Shown here: in pieces, positions 42,764-54,163 of the stretch
How the letters are laid out: each line of letters opens with the position of its first letter
Numbering within the stretch: position 1 is the first letter of the stretch
Origin: Streptomyces sp. NBC_01142
Lineage (GTDB): Bacteria > Actinomycetota > Actinomycetes > Streptomycetales > Streptomycetaceae
Direction of reading: 5' to 3'
NCBI RefSeq assembly: GCF_026341125.1
Contig: NZ_JAPEOR010000001.1
Coordinates: 248,001-312,000, forward strand
DNA: 64,000 nucleotides
Translations under genes and position numbers: made by a program
The notes under the pieces: model-generated
The model's input: only the letters and a program-made list of their open reading frames with translations
What the model was told of the DNA's origin: nothing
Database searches by the model: none

Positions 42764-45700
42764 CAGTGGCCCCAGAGTCCCCGGCCCTGCTGGAACCGCT
42801 GCTCGACGAGACGCTCATACCGGCGCTCTTCACCGCCGCGGGCGCCGCCCCCGAGCGGACCCTCCTCGACATCCTCGACGAGACCGCCCGCCGTCACCCG
42901 GATGCACCCGCCGTCCACGACGGCTCCGGGCCGCTCACCTACCACGCGCTCCTCGCCGAGATCGAGATGCTGCGCCTGGAACTCGCCGCCGCCGGGATCG
43001 GCGTCGGCGACCGTGTCGGCATCCGCGTCCCGTCCGGAACGGCCGACCTCTATGTGTCGATCCTCGCCGTGCTGGCGACCGGCGCGGCGTATGTGCCCGT
43101 CGATGCCGAGGACCCGGACGAGCGGGCCGATCTGGTCTTCACCGAAGCAGAGGTCAGCGCCGTGATCGGCGCCGAGCGGACGATCGTGCCGTGCGGCACC
43201 CCCGCGGGTGTCACGGGCCGCAGGCCGGGACCGGACGACGACGCGTGGATCATCTTCACCTCCGGTTCCACCGGCAAGCCCAAGGGCGTCGCCGTCTCCC
43301 ACCGCAGCGCGGCGGCCTTCGTCGACGCCGAGGCCAGGATCTTCCTGGCGAAGGAACCGCTCGGCCCCGGTGACCGTGTTCTCGCCGGGCTCTCCGTCGC
43401 CTTCGACGCCTCCTGCGAGGAGATGTGGCTCGCCTGGCGGCACGGCGCGTGCCTCGTGCCCGCCCCCCGCTCCCTCGTACGCACCGGGCTGGACCTCGGC
43501 CCGTGGCTGGTCGAGCAGCGCATCACCGTCGTGTCGACGGTCCCCACCCTTGCCGCCCTGTGGCCCGCCGAGGCGCTGGACGACGTACGGCTGCTGATCT
43601 TCGGCGGCGAGGCCTGCCCGCCCGAGCTGGCCGAGCGGATGGCTGTCACGGGCCGTGAGGTCTGGAACACCTACGGCCCCACCGAGGCCACCGTTGTCGC
43701 CTGCGCGGCGCAGCTGACCGGCGAGGGGCCGGTACGGATCGGTCTTCCGCTGGACGGCTGGGAGCTCGCCGTCGTGGACGCCCGGGGCGACGTCGTACCC
43801 ATGGGCGGAACCGGCGAGCTCGTCATCGGCGGCGTCGGCCTCGCCCGCTACCTGGACGCGGACAAGGACGCGGAGAAGTACGCGCCCCTGCCCGCGCTCG
43901 GCTGGTCCCGCGCCTACCGCAGCGGCGACCTGGTCTGCGCGGAGGAGGAGGGCCTGCTCTTCGTCGGCCGGGCGGACGAGCAGATCAAGCTCGGCGGCCG
44001 GCGCATCGAACTCGGCGAGATCGACGCGGCACTCCAGGCGCTTCCGGGCGTCGCTGGAGCGGCGGCCGCGGTCCGCACGACCGCCGGCGGCCATCAGCTG
44101 CTGGTCGGCTATGTGGTTCCGATCGATGCGGGCGCCGCGTCGGCGGGCGCCGGGGTGGCAGGCCGTACGGGCGACCCCTGCGTGGTCCCTGGTGACGTGG
44201 GCCCTGCTGCCCGCAGCCTCTCCGATGACACGGCCTCCGGCTCGGTGGCGGTCACCGGCGCCCCTGGCGCAGTCGTCGGCGGAGCGAGCGGGGCGAGCTG
44301 CGGGGCGGTGCCCAGTGGCCTGTCCGGTCCCGTGCCCGAGGCGGGCACAGAGGTCGCTTCCGGCGCGGACTCCGGCCCTGCGGCCGACGGTGACCCCGTC
44401 ACCTCCGCCCCCGCGGACGGCACCGGTTCCGGCACCGGCACCGGTCCCGCCGATTTTGCCGAGCCCTTCCCCTTCCCCTTCGAGGAGCTGCCCTTCGACC
44501 AGGCCGACGCCCTCGCGCGGCTGCGCAAGGAACTGCCCGCCGCGCTCGTGCCGCTGCTCGCCGTCGTGGACACCCTGCCGACCCGCACGTCGGGCAAGGT
44601 CGACCGGGCCGCCCTGCCGTGGCCGCTGCCCACCCCGGCCGGCGCAGCCACCGGTCGGGCCGGGCTCACCGCCGCCGAGAGCTGGCTGGCCGAGCAGTGG
44701 ACCGACCTCCTCGGCACGCCGGTGACCAGCCCCGCCGCCGACTTCTTCGGGAGCGGCGGCGGCAGTCTGGCCGCCGCTCAGCTGGTGTCGCGGATCCGGG
44801 AGCGGTACGCGACCGGATCGGTCGGCGACATCTACCAGAACCCCACGCTCGGCGCGCTCGCCCGGACGCTGGAGGCGTCCTCGGCGGGCGGGCCCGAGGC
44901 CGGGGACATGCGGCCGGTGCCGCGCAGGACCGGAATCGCGCAGATGCTGCTCATGGTACCGCTGTTCGGTGTCGCCGGGCTGCGCTGGGCCGTGGCGGCA
45001 GTCGCCGTCAACAACGTCATCGGGCTGCCCTGGGCGCCCGCCGTGTCCTGGTGGTGGGTGGCGCTCGGCTGGCTGATGGTCGTCAGCCCGCCCGGGCGGA
45101 TCGTCATCGCGGCAGGCGGGGCGCGGCTGCTGCTGCGCGGACTGGAGCCCGGCACGTACTCCCGCGGCGGAGGCGTCCACCTCCGGCTGTGGACGGCGGA
45201 ACGCCTCGCCGAGATGAGCGGCGCGACCGGGCTCGCCGGTGCCTGGCTCACGTACTACGCACGGGCGCTCGGTGTCCGCATCGGCGAGGACGTCGATCTG
45301 CACACGCTGCCACCTGTCACCGGGATGCTCCGGCTCGGCAAGGGCTGCGCGGTGGAGCCCGAGGTGGATGTGTCCGGGCACTGGCTCGACGGCGACCGGC
45401 TGCACATCGGTGCCGTACGGATCGGCGCGGGAGCCGTCGTCGGCGCCCGCAGCACGCTCTTTCCCGGCGCGCGGATCGGCAAGCGGGCCGAGATCGCCCC
45501 GGGAGCGGGTGTCACCGGAGCCGTACCCGCGGGCGAGCGCTGGGCGGGCGTGCCCGCGGTGCGCAAGGGGAAGGCCAACCGCCGCCTCCCCGAAGGACGC
45601 CCCCCGCGGCTGCGCCGCTGGACGGCGGTCTACTCGCTCACCTCGCTGGTTCTCGGGCTGCTGCCCGCACTCGCGGCGCTGCCCGGCCTGCTGGTGATGG

Positions 45701-47052
45701 GCCTGTTCCTGCGTGGCGGCATCGGCACCGGCTCCGCCCCTGCGGACAGCACCGGCACCGGCACTGGTATCGGCCTCGGCACCGGTGAGGCGCTGACGGC
45801 CGCCCTGCTCGCCGTACCGATCGCGACGGTCGTCGCCGTGGTCGCGTACGCGCTGCTGACCCTCGCCGGCGTACGCGCGCTCAGCATCGGCCTGCGCGAG
45901 GGCCACTACCCCGTCCACGGCCGGGTCGCCTGGCAGGCGTGGGCCACCGAGCGGCTGATGGACATGGCCCGGGTGTACCTGTTCCCGCTGTACGCGAGCC
46001 TGTTCACGCCCGTGTGGCTGCGGGCGCTCGGTATGAAGGTCGGCCGCGGCGTCGAGGCGTCGACCGTGCTGGCGCTGCCCGCGATGACGACGGTCGGCGA
46101 CGGCGCCTTCCTGGCCGACGACACGATGGTCGCGTCGTACGAGCTCGGCGGCGGCCGGCTGCGGATCGCCGAGGCGCGCGTCGGCAAGTGGGCCTTCCTC
46201 GGCAACTCCGGGATGACCGCCGCAGGCCGCTCCGTGCCCAAGCGGGGCCTGGTCGGCGTGCTGTCGTCGACCCCGAAGCGGGCGAAGGCGGGCAGTTCCT
46301 GGCTCGGCATGCCGCCGATGAAGCTGCCCAGGGCGGCGGAGGAAGGCGACCGGAGCCGTACCTTCGATCCGCCGAGGCGGCTGAAGTGGGCGCGCGCGGT
46401 CGTCGAGGTCTGCCGGATCGTGCCGGTCATGTGCAGCGTGGCCCTGTCGGTGCTCGCGCTCGCGGCCTTCGGGCTGCTGGCCGACCGCCTCGGCATCGCC
46501 CTCGCGGTGCTGTGCGGCGGCGGTTTGCTGCTTGCGGGAGGAGTCACGGCCTGCGCCGTCGCGATCGCGGCGAAGTGGCTGCTGGTCGGCCGGTTCCGGG
46601 CCGTCGAGCACCCGCTGTGGTCCTCCTTCGTGTGGCGCAACGAGCTCGCGGACACCTTTGTGGAGGTACTCGCCGTGCCGTGGCTGGTCGGCGCTACCAC
46701 CGGCACCCCGCTGACGAATCTGTGGCTGCGCGGTCTCGGCGCCCGGATCGGCCGCGGTGCCTGGTGCGAGACGTACTGGCTGCCCGAGGCCGACCTCGTC
46801 ACCATTGGGGACGGCGCGAGCGTCAATCGCGGATGCGTGGTGCAGACCCACCTCTTCCACGACCGGATCATGCGCATGGACAATGTCGTCCTCGGCGCGG
46901 GCGCGACGCTCGGTCCGCACGGCATCGCGCTGCCCGGCGCGGTGATCGGCGACCGGGCCGCGGTCGGTCCGGCGTCGCTGGTGATGCGCGGGGAGAGCGT
47001 GCCTGCGGGCACCCGCTGGCTGGGCAACCCGATCGAGGCATGGAAGCCGTGA
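42760..47052 (+). CDS. Pls/PosA-type non-ribosomal peptide synthetase with membrane C-terminus
   Basis: A 1430-residue protein with the architecture of the epsilon-poly-lysine synthetase superfamily. The adenylation domain (about 25-450) has [46 protein letters not shown] and [20 protein letters not shown]; the last core motif SGKVDR comes after a 120-residue Gly/Ala/Ser/Thr linker at about 455-570. The carrier domain has [16 protein letters not shown], with the phosphopantetheine Ser near residue 668. From about 725 come membrane helices alternating with three hexapeptide-repeat-like soluble domains. Such enzymes join one kind of amino acid into short polymers; the monomer cannot be called from sequence here. 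Confidence 0.85.
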   Translation: MTVAPESPALLEPLLDETLIPALFTAAGAAPERTLLDILDETARRHPDAPAVHDGSGPLTYHALLAEIEMLRLELAAAGIGVGDRVGIRVPSGTADLYVSILAVLATGAAYVPVDAEDPDERADLVFTEAEVSAVIGAERTIVPCGTPAGVTGRRPGPDDDAWIIFTSGSTGKPKGVAVSHRSAAAFVDAEARIFLAKEPLGPGDRVLAGLSVAFDASCEEMWLAWRHGACLVPAPRSLVRTGLDLGPWLVEQRITVVSTVPTLAALWPAEALDDVRLLIFGGEACPPELAERMAVTGREVWNTYGPTEATVVACAAQLTGEGPVRIGLPLDGWELAVVDARGDVVPMGGTGELVIGGVGLARYLDADKDAEKYAPLPALGWSRAYRSGDLVCAEEEGLLFVGRADEQIKLGGRRIELGEIDAALQALPGVAGAAAAVRTTAGGHQLLVGYVVPIDAGAASAGAGVAGRTGDPCVVPGDVGPAARSLSDDTASGSVAVTGAPGAVVGGASGASCGAVPSGLSGPVPEAGTEVASGADSGPAADGDPVTSAPADGTGSGTGTGPADFAEPFPFPFEELPFDQADALARLRKELPAALVPLLAVVDTLPTRTSGKVDRAALPWPLPTPAGAATGRAGLTAAESWLAEQWTDLLGTPVTSPAADFFGSGGGSLAAAQLVSRIRERYATGSVGDIYQNPTLGALARTLEASSAGGPEAGDMRPVPRRTGIAQMLLMVPLFGVAGLRWAVAAVAVNNVIGLPWAPAVSWWWVALGWLMVVSPPGRIVIAAGGARLLLRGLEPGTYSRGGGVHLRLWTAERLAEMSGATGLAGAWLTYYARALGVRIGEDVDLHTLPPVTGMLRLGKGCAVEPEVDVSGHWLDGDRLHIGAVRIGAGAVVGARSTLFPGARIGKRAEIAPGAGVTGAVPAGERWAGVPAVRKGKANRRLPEGRPPRLRRWTAVYSLTSLVLGLLPALAALPGLLVMGLFLRGGIGTGSAPADSTGTGTGIGLGTGEALTAALLAVPIATVVAVVAYALLTLAGVRALSIGLREGHYPVHGRVAWQAWATERLMDMARVYLFPLYASLFTPVWLRALGMKVGRGVEASTVLALPAMTTVGDGAFLADDTMVASYELGGGRLRIAEARVGKWAFLGNSGMTAAGRSVPKRGLVGVLSSTPKRAKAGSSWLGMPPMKLPRAAEEGDRSRTFDPPRRLKWARAVVEVCRIVPVMCSVALSVLALAAFGLLADRLGIALAVLCGGGLLLAGGVTACAVAIAAKWLLVGRFRAVEHPLWSSFVWRNELADTFVEVLAVPWLVGATTGTPLTNLWLRGLGARIGRGAWCETYWLPEADLVTIGDGASVNRGCVVQTHLFHDRIMRMDNVVLGAGATLGPHGIALPGAVIGDRAAVGPASLVMRGESVPAGTRWLGNPIEAWKP

Positions 47053-47092
47053 GGCACAAGCACATCAGCAAGGAACGCGAGGACCCACAAGG

Positions 47093-48400
47093 GTGACGGA
47101 TTCGTACCTGCCGCAGCTCGGCGACAGCGGCTACCGGACCACGGAGTACGACCTGGAGCTGGACTACCGTCCGTACAGCGGGCGGCTCACCGCGCGCGCC
47201 AGGATCAGCGCGGTCGCCGAACGCGAGCTGACCGAGGTCGCCCTGGACCTCGGTCCGTTCCGTATCGGCCGCGTCCTGGTGGACGGCGTACGCCCGGCCC
47301 GCTACACACACCGCGCCGACAAACTGCGGGTACGGCCGGCGCGGCGGTTGAGGGCGGGCAGTTCCTTCACCGTCGAGGTGCGCTACACCGGCGTCCCCCG
47401 CCCCGTCCGCACCCGGGACTGGGGCGACCTCGGCTGGGAACAGCTGGAGGAGGGTGCCCTGGTGGCCTCCCAGCCGAGCGGTGCCCGGTCCTGGTTCCCG
47501 TGCAACGACCGGCCGGACGACAAGGCCGTCTACCGGATGGCGGTGACCACTCCCTCTCCGTACACGGTGGTCGCCAACGGCACTCTCACCTCCCGTACGA
47601 TCAGCGCCTCCACCACCACCTGGGTGTACGAGCAGCCGGCGCCGATGGCCGCCTATCTCGCGACCGTCCAGATCGGTCTGTACGACCTGGTCGACGTGGA
47701 GCACCCCGGGCCGGTGCCCCAGCCGGCCGCCGTGCCCCGGCACCTGCTCACCCGCTTCGGGCGCGACTTCGCCCGGCAGCCGCAGATGATGACCGCCTTC
47801 ACGGATCTCTTCGGCCCCTACCCCTTCGAGGACTACGGGGTCGTGGTGGTCGACGAGGAACTGGACGTGCCCGTCGAGGCGCAGGGCGTGTCGATCTTCG
47901 GTGCCAACCATGTCGACGGGCGGCGCGGCAGTGAGCGGCTCGTCGCGCACGAGCTGGCCCACCAGTGGTTCGGCAACAGCCTGACCGTTGCCGACTGGCG
48001 GCACATCTGGCTCAACGAGGGCTTCGCGAAGTACGCCGAGTGGCTGTGGTCCGAGGTGTCCGGCGGGCCGTCGGCGGCCGCTCTCGCGGCCAAGTCCCGG
48101 GACCGGCTGTCGGTGATGGCGCAGGACCTGCGGATCGGCGATCCCGGTCTGCGGCGGCTGTTCGACGACCGGGTCTACCAGCGCGGCGCGCTGACTCTGC
48201 ACGCCCTGCGCACGGTGATCGGGCATGCCGCCTTCGTGGCGGTGCTTCGGGAATGGACGGCGACCTACCGGCATTCCACCGTGACCACCGAGGAGTTCAT
48301 CGCTCTCGCCCAGCGGCATTCGGCACATCCGCTCGACGGGCTGTTCACGATGTGGCTGTACGACGAGAAGCTCCCCGCCCTGCCGCAGCAGCGCCTCTGA
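47093..48400 (+). CDS. M1 family zinc metallopeptidase (aminopeptidase N-like)
   Basis: A 435-residue gluzincin, shorter than full aminopeptidase N (about 850) because it lacks the C-terminal helical domain. The zinc site is complete: [13 protein letters not shown] near residue 285, then [12 protein letters not shown] supplying the third ligand Glu. The N-terminal beta domain begins [20 protein letters not shown]. There is no signal peptide. It starts 40 bases after the Pls-like gene and likely shares its transcript, so it could trim or tolerate the peptide product (inference). Tandem hairpins follow. Confidence 0.88.
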   Translation: MTDSYLPQLGDSGYRTTEYDLELDYRPYSGRLTARARISAVAERELTEVALDLGPFRIGRVLVDGVRPARYTHRADKLRVRPARRLRAGSSFTVEVRYTGVPRPVRTRDWGDLGWEQLEEGALVASQPSGARSWFPCNDRPDDKAVYRMAVTTPSPYTVVANGTLTSRTISASTTTWVYEQPAPMAAYLATVQIGLYDLVDVEHPGPVPQPAAVPRHLLTRFGRDFARQPQMMTAFTDLFGPYPFEDYGVVVVDEELDVPVEAQGVSIFGANHVDGRRGSERLVAHELAHQWFGNSLTVADWRHIWLNEGFAKYAEWLWSEVSGGPSAAALAAKSRDRLSVMAQDLRIGDPGLRRLFDDRVYQRGALTLHALRTVIGHAAFVAVLREWTATYRHSTVTTEEFIALAQRHSAHPLDGLFTMWLYDEKLPALPQQRL

Positions 48401-48408
48401 GAACAGGA

Positions 48409-48472
48409 GGCCCCGTCGCACCCGGGGGGAGGGTGCGACGGGGCCGCGCGTGCCCGGGGGGAGGGGCACGCG
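48409..48472. terminator. Tandem hairpin terminators
   Basis: Two adjacent stems: GGCCCCGTCGCACC (48409-48422) with its complement at 48432-48445, then CGCGTGCCC (48447-48455) with GGGCACGCG (48464-48472). They separate the convergent M1 peptidase and DUF1992 genes. Confidence 0.88.
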
Positions 48473-48553
48473 AGGGGATACCGTCCCGTGGGGGGATGTC
48501 CCTCTGCTGCCCCGGACACGGGAAGACATGCCTGTGGATTTCCGGCCAGTTCG

Positions 48554-48970
48554 TCAGGCCGGATCCGTACGTCCCTCCCGGCCCGACCGCCATTCGCGTA
48601 CGACAGCCTCGATGTCGAAGGGCGTGATCCCCAGCAGCGGGCCCGGCGGAGGGCGGCGGATCGCCGCCTCGATCTTCTCGTTGACCTCGGTGAGAATGCG
48701 CCGCACCTGGGCCTGTGTCGCGGCCCGGTCGACCGCTTCCCGTGCGTCCTCCGCCTCTTTGCGCAGGGCCAGCGCGGGTGGCAGCACGGAGACGCCCTCG
48801 CGGTGCATCTTGCCCTTGATCCACCACAGTTCGTCGTACGGGGCGGTGTCGTCGGGCAGCGGCTTTCCGAAGCCCTCGAGCGAGGAGAAGTCGCCGCGTT
48901 CGGCCGCTTCCCGGATCTGCCTGTCCACCCACGACTCGAAACTGACACCAGGGGGCTTGCGTTCGGTCAC
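48554..48970 (-). CDS. DUF1992 (DnaJ-homologue subfamily C28) protein
   Basis: A 138-residue protein matching DUF1992: VSFESWVDRQIREAAERGDF, LEGFGKPLPDD and a helical C-terminus ending with EAVVREWRSGRE. No J-domain is present despite the family's name in other species. It is probably a cytoplasmic chaperone-related protein. It starts MTERKPPG with AGGAT upstream. Confidence 0.83.
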   Translation of the reverse strand: MTERKPPGVSFESWVDRQIREAAERGDFSSLEGFGKPLPDDTAPYDELWWIKGKMHREGVSVLPPALALRKEAEDAREAVDRAATQAQVRRILTEVNEKIEAAIRRPPPGPLLGITPFDIEAVVREWRSGREGRTDPA

Positions 48971-49099
48971 GGTCTGATCCTCCCGTCTCCTCCTTCCATC
49001 GTAGAAGGAGGAGCCCCGGTCCCTTCGGGCTGCCGGCGGCGGAGGCAGGGCGTTCGACGGGGCGGCAGGGCGTTCGGCGGGGCGGCGGGGCGCAAAGGC

Positions 49100-49140
49100 A
49101 GGAGCCCCGTTCCGTACGCGAGGTACGGGACGGGGCTCCT
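49100..49140. terminator. Long hairpin terminator downstream of the cold shock gene
   Basis: An 18-bp stem, AGGAGCCCCGTTCCGTAC at 49100-49117 pairing with 49123-49140, with one mismatch and a five-base loop, 41 bases past the cold shock protein stop. Confidence 0.85.
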
Positions 49141-49181
49141 TGGTACTGCTTCAGTCGTACGCGATCATCGACCCGGGCTGA

Positions 49182-49385
49182 CTAGGCCGGGACGACGTTC
49201 TCCGCCTGGGGGCCCTTCGGACCCTGAGTGACGTCGAAGGTCACGACCTGGTTCTCCTCGAGGGAGCGGAAGCCGGTCGCGTTGATCGCGGAGTAGTGGA
49301 CGAAGACATCCGGGCCGCCGCCGTCCTGGGCGATGAAGCCGAAGCCCTTTTCAGCGTTGAACCACTTGACGGTTCCGGTAGCCAT
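49182..49385 (-). CDS. Cold shock protein, CspA family
   Basis: A 67-residue OB-fold RNA/DNA chaperone. RNP1 is KGFGFIAQ and RNP2 is VFVHYSAI, both complete. It begins [24 protein letters not shown] lies just before the ATG at 49385. Its leader on the minus strand (about 49386-49520) contains a hairpin followed by a T run at 49450-49477, which suggests control after transcription starts. Confidence 0.93.
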   Translation of the reverse strand: MATGTVKWFNAEKGFGFIAQDGGGPDVFVHYSAINATGFRSLEENQVVTFDVTQGPKGPQAENVVPA

Positions 49386-49449
49386 AAGCCCTCCTTGGGC
49401 CAAAGGGTTGCCCTGCTCCAGAACCTGCAAGAAGTCTGAAAACTACAAA

Positions 49450-49477
49450 AGCCTGCGGGTTACATGCTCCGCAGGCT
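49450..49477 (-). promoter_or_regulatory. Attenuator-like hairpin in the cold shock 5' leader
   Basis: AGCCTGCGG and its exact complement pair across a ten-base loop. On the minus strand the stem is followed at once by TTTTGTAGTTTTC, the form of an intrinsic terminator placed 65 bases upstream of the start codon. Confidence 0.6.
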
Positions 49478-49655
49478 CTGTACTGCAAGGGAAACCAAAC
49501 TGCAACTTGCGTCGAGCCTAGCACGCAGCGTGTGCGCAGCGGTAGAGGGAAAGATCACGTCACCCGGACGTTTGACGAAGCCCTGTTCTACTGACGAATC
49601 GCAGCTCGGAAGGGGCGCGGACGCCCCCGGCGGCGGCAGCCGCGCGCCGCAGGTC

Positions 49656-50552
<897 letters not shown>

Positions 50553-50579
50553 CGCCGGCCGCGGGGACCTGGCGGGGTC

Positions 50580-51632
50580 CTACTCGACGCGAATGGGCGC
50601 CTGCATGTGGTCGCTGATCCACTTGATGGTGCCTTCGCCCATGCCCCGGACGTAGCTCTTGGCGTTGTGCTGGCCGTTCTGGATGACCTGGAGACGGGTC
50701 TTGACCGGGCCTTTGCCGTACTTCTTCATGAACGACTTCACCTTGTTCAGCCCGGACTCCCTGGTGCCGATCTGGAAGCCCAGATAGATCTCGTTGTCCT
50801 TGGTGACCGGCTTGGTGGAGAGCGCCGCGGCCAGCTTCTCCGGGTTGTTGGCCTGCCTCTCCTTCTCGTGGCCGGCCCACAGCGGTGAGTCCGGCACGAT
50901 GTCCGGGCCGGAGGCGATCACGGCCTTGAACTGGTCCGGGCGCTGGAGCACGGACTTCAGACCGACGAAACCGCCGGAGGAGGAGCCCATGAAGGCCCAG
51001 CCGTCACGAGACTTGAAGGTACGGAAATTGGCCTTCACGAAATCGGGGATGTCCTCGGTCATCCACGTGCCCATCCTCGGCCGGCCCGGGATGTCACTGC
51101 CGTCGTAGTAGTAGTCGGCGTCCGGGTTGAGTATCGGCATCACCACGACGAAGGGCAGACTCTTGCCCTCCTGCGACCACTTGGTGATGTTGCGCTGCAG
51201 CTTGAGGTCGGTGCCCATCCAGTAGTTCTTGGGGTAGCCGATGCCGCCGGGCAGGGCGATCAGTATGGGGAAACCGCTGTTCGCGTACGCCGGGTCGAAG
51301 TACTGCTTCGGAGCCCACACCCACACCTTGCCGGTGAAGCCGGACTTCTTGCCCTCCACCGTCGTGACGCCGATCTTGGTGCCGTCGTCGAGGCTGTTCG
51401 CGGTGAGGAACGAGGACTTCGGACCGGTCGGCATCACGGACTTCGCCGCCGCTTCGGCGGCCGCCTTCTGCGCAGCCGTGGCCGGTACGCCGTTGCCCAC
51501 CTGCTGGGGGGCGGGAACCTTGGCGCTGGGACCGTCGAAGGAGACCGGCTCCCCCTCTTCCGAGCAGCCGGCGACGAGCGTGACAGAGCCGATGACGACG
51601 GCGGCTATCAGGGCCTTGGGCAGGCGTTTCAT
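50580..51632 (-). CDS. Esterase-type lipoprotein (alpha/beta hydrolase)
   Basis: A 350-residue exported protein. The signal ends in the lipobox VTLVAGCSE (Cys 23), so it is anchored outside the membrane. An Ala-rich linker leads to an esterase D/antigen 85-like alpha/beta-hydrolase domain: FPILIALPGGIGYPKNYW, FMGSSSGGFVGLKSVL (nucleophile Ser in G-x-S-x-G), and GQHNAKSYVRG near the end with a likely catalytic His. The substrate is perhaps an acyl glycan or lipid ester. CGGAG lies before the ATG. It is convergent with mqnA. Confidence 0.82.
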   Translation of the reverse strand: MKRLPKALIAAVVIGSVTLVAGCSEEGEPVSFDGPSAKVPAPQQVGNGVPATAAQKAAAEAAAKSVMPTGPKSSFLTANSLDDGTKIGVTTVEGKKSGFTGKVWVWAPKQYFDPAYANSGFPILIALPGGIGYPKNYWMGTDLKLQRNITKWSQEGKSLPFVVVMPILNPDADYYYDGSDIPGRPRMGTWMTEDIPDFVKANFRTFKSRDGWAFMGSSSGGFVGLKSVLQRPDQFKAVIASGPDIVPDSPLWAGHEKERQANNPEKLAAALSTKPVTKDNEIYLGFQIGTRESGLNKVKSFMKKYGKGPVKTRLQVIQNGQHNAKSYVRGMGEGTIKWISDHMQAPIRVE

Positions 51633-51883
51633 GGCGGACTCCGAGGTGTTCTGGAGAGGGGGTTTCGGGCAAGACGAGCGATTTACGCCCTTGGAGATGG
51701 TCGAACATCCCGTTCGGTTGGCTGCGGGGCGGCGGGAATCGTCGTGATGCCGCACACGGCGGGCCCTAGGCTGAAGCGCAGCAGATGCAACGCAACGCGG
51801 TGCACTGCGGCTCGGCGCAACGCAGGGCGGGGCAGGGCGAGTCGGGCGACGCGAGGCAGGCCGTGGCAATCGGGGGAGTGCAG
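51633..51883. other. Divergent intergenic region, esterase / kinase
   Basis: 251 bases. It includes the esterase leader and, at about 51785-51845, a GC-rich tract with the short repeat CGCAACGC/CGGCGCAACGCAGGGCGGGGC. GGGGGAG at 51872-51878 is the kinase ribosome binding site. No operator was identified. Confidence 0.45.
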
Positions 51884-53506
51884 ATGCAGCCGCTGGATCC
51901 GGGCGAGCCGCAGACCATCGGGGCCTACCGGCTGCTCGGCAGGCTGGGAGCGGGCGGAATGGGCCGCGTCTATCTCGGGCGCAGCGCAGGCGGCCGTACG
52001 GTCGCGGTCAAGGTCGTCCATCCGCACTTCGCCCTCGACGAGGAGTTCCGGGCGCGCTTCCGGCGTGAGGTGCAGGCGGCGCGGCGGGTCGGCGGGGAGT
52101 GGACGGCGCCGGTGCTGGACGCCGACCCGGAGGCCCCGGTGCCCTGGGTGGCCACCGGCTATGTGGCCGGTCCCTCGCTGTCCCGGGCGGTCGCCGAGCA
52201 CGGCCCGCTGCCCACCTCTGCGGTACGGGTGCTGGGCGCGGGACTCGCGGAGGCGCTGGCCGCGGTGCACGGCCTGGAACTGGTGCACCGGGATGTGAAG
52301 CCGTCCAACGTGCTGCTCACGCTGGACGGGCCGCGGCTGATCGACTTCGGGATCGCCCGGGCCTGGGGGTCCCCCCGGACGGAGTTTGGGGGAGGCACCG
52401 CCTCGCTCACCTCCACCGGTGTCTCGGTCGGCTCGCCCGGCTATATGTCACCCGAGCAGATCCTCGGCAGGAGCATCACGGGCGCGGCGGATGTCTTCTC
52501 GCTGGGTGCGGTCCTTGCCTACGCGGCGACGGGTGAGGCGCCGTTCCCGGGTGACTCCTCGGCCGCGCTGCTCTACAAGGTCGTGCACGAGGAGCCCGAG
52601 CTGGGCTCCTTGGAGGGCGACTTGCGGGAGCTGGTGGCCGCTTGTCTGGCCAAGAGCCCGGACGCCCGCCCTGCGCCCGGCGAGATCGCGGGCAGGCTGG
52701 CCCCGGGTGGGGCGGTCTCGCTGATCGGGACGGGGTGGCTGCCGGGCCCGCTGGTCGAGCAGGTCAGCCGGTCGGCGGTGAGTCTGCTGGACCTGGAGCC
52801 CGCGCACGCGGACCCGGCTGCCTCGGGTCCGGTGGCCTTCAGCAGCCCGGCGATCGGGACGTTCGGCCCGCCGGTGGAACCGGCGCTGCACGGCCCGCGT
52901 ACGCCTGCGCCGGAGCCCGCGCCGTCGGGTGGCTTCTCCTTCTCGGCCGACACGGGCGGCAACGCCCGTCGCGGCAGACGGGTGAGCTGCACCGTGGCGC
53001 TGACCGTGGCAGGCGCGCTCGCGGCTGTGACGGTCGGCGGCGGTGTCCTCCTCGACCTGTGGCCGCGCGACGCCGACAGCCGCAAGAGCGGCGACGCCGC
53101 GGAGCCGCCCGCCGCGACGGCCTCGACCTCGGCGGAGCCGGTCACGTCGGTACCGAAGGGCTTCATCGGTACCTGGCAGGGCCGGATCACCCAGGACAGC
53201 GGTCTGGCCGGCGGCCGGTTCACCGCGGTCATCAGCGAGGGCGAGCGGGGCGATGACGTGGTCCGCACCTCCACGGTCCTCGGCCCGCTCACGTGCAACG
53301 GGGTGGGCAGGCTGGTGTCCGCCACCGGGGCCCGGCTGCGCATCGAGGAGCGTACGGACCCGGACCGTCCCTCGACGGCGGATCTGTGCACGAGCGGCAC
53401 GGCTTCCGTGACGTACACACGCACCGCGGACGGCACACTGCGCTTCCAGTCGGCGGAGGAGGCTGCGGGCAACCCGTACGCGACCTTGAAGAAGGCGGGC
53501 AACTGA
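51884..53506 (+). CDS. Membrane Ser/Thr protein kinase (PknB-like)
   Basis: A 540-residue Hanks-type kinase. The glycine loop is GRLGAGGMGRVY and the ATP lysine is Lys 43 in VAVKVV; HRDVKPSN (about 134-141) and IDFGIA (about 153-158) complete the site, with SPGYMSPEQ after the activation segment. A linker runs from 270 to 365. The single membrane helix (about 366-388) is followed by a small extracellular domain that ends with a family-specific Cys pair (GPLTCNGVG, ADLCTSG). It has no PASTA repeats. The next gene starts two bases after its stop. Confidence 0.9.
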   Translation: MQPLDPGEPQTIGAYRLLGRLGAGGMGRVYLGRSAGGRTVAVKVVHPHFALDEEFRARFRREVQAARRVGGEWTAPVLDADPEAPVPWVATGYVAGPSLSRAVAEHGPLPTSAVRVLGAGLAEALAAVHGLELVHRDVKPSNVLLTLDGPRLIDFGIARAWGSPRTEFGGGTASLTSTGVSVGSPGYMSPEQILGRSITGAADVFSLGAVLAYAATGEAPFPGDSSAALLYKVVHEEPELGSLEGDLRELVAACLAKSPDARPAPGEIAGRLAPGGAVSLIGTGWLPGPLVEQVSRSAVSLLDLEPAHADPAASGPVAFSSPAIGTFGPPVEPALHGPRTPAPEPAPSGGFSFSADTGGNARRGRRVSCTVALTVAGALAAVTVGGGVLLDLWPRDADSRKSGDAAEPPAATASTSAEPVTSVPKGFIGTWQGRITQDSGLAGGRFTAVISEGERGDDVVRTSTVLGPLTCNGVGRLVSATGARLRIEERTDPDRPSTADLCTSGTASVTYTRTADGTLRFQSAEEAAGNPYATLKKAGN

Positions 53507-53508
53507 CC

Positions 53509-54132
53509 GTGGATATACGCGAGTCCACACCGGCGGCCGTTGAGCAGACCGCTCCGCCCCCTCCGGCGAGGACCGGCTGGAACTCCTTGAAGTGGGCGGT
53601 CCTGGTGCCTGTGCTGCTCACCCTGGCAGGTGCGGTGGCCCAGTTTCCGTACGGGATCGTGGTGGCTGTCGTCCTCGGTCTGGGGACCGTCGCGGTGGCG
53701 GCCGTGCTGCTCGGCGGCATCTGGCACCGGGCCGGGGCGGCCGTGCTCGCGTCGGTGTGCGGCTTCGCGCTGATGCTCTTCGTGGGGCCCGGACTGTACG
53801 AGCTCTATATGAAGACGCTCGGCGAGCCCGTTCCCGCGATGGTCGCCAGGATCGAGGAGAAGGAAGACCTGCTGGAGTGCCGGGTCGTCGAGATCGAGGG
53901 CAACCACACGGTGCACGAGGTGTCGCAGCAGCAGAACTGCTTCGGCCACATCAGGGCGCTGCAGCCCATCGAACTCCGTAAGGACCCGCTGGGCCTGCTG
54001 GACCCGCGCCTGCCGGACGGCCCCGACCAGGAGGGCACCACCCGTCTCACGCTGACGATCAGCGCGGGGCTGTTCCTGGTCACGGGCGGGTCGGTCCTCT
54101 ACGCGGGACGACGCAGGCGCCCCGCGCGCTGA
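53509..54132 (+). CDS. Membrane protein downstream of kinase
   Basis: A 207-residue protein starting at GTG 53509, immediately after the kinase stop. A short Pro-rich tail precedes three membrane helices (residues about 28-100). A 75-residue extracytoplasmic domain (KEDLLECRVVEIEGNHTVHE with two cysteines that may pair) follows, then a final helix and a basic tail. I recognise no family. As a likely co-translated partner of the kinase it could be its target or an accessory sensor (inference). Confidence 0.65.
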   Translation: MDIRESTPAAVEQTAPPPPARTGWNSLKWAVLVPVLLTLAGAVAQFPYGIVVAVVLGLGTVAVAAVLLGGIWHRAGAAVLASVCGFALMLFVGPGLYELYMKTLGEPVPAMVARIEEKEDLLECRVVEIEGNHTVHEVSQQQNCFGHIRALQPIELRKDPLGLLDPRLPDGPDQEGTTRLTLTISAGLFLVTGGSVLYAGRRRRPAR

Positions 54133-54163
54133 TTCCGGCGCGGCTGCGTGAGGGGCTGCCGGC

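Noticed and set aside
42679..46920. A 1413-codon open frame on the minus strand across the Pls-type gene
   Set aside because: It is a high-GC shadow. The product is Arg/Gly/His-rich with no motif, while the plus frame has full adenylation and carrier motifs.
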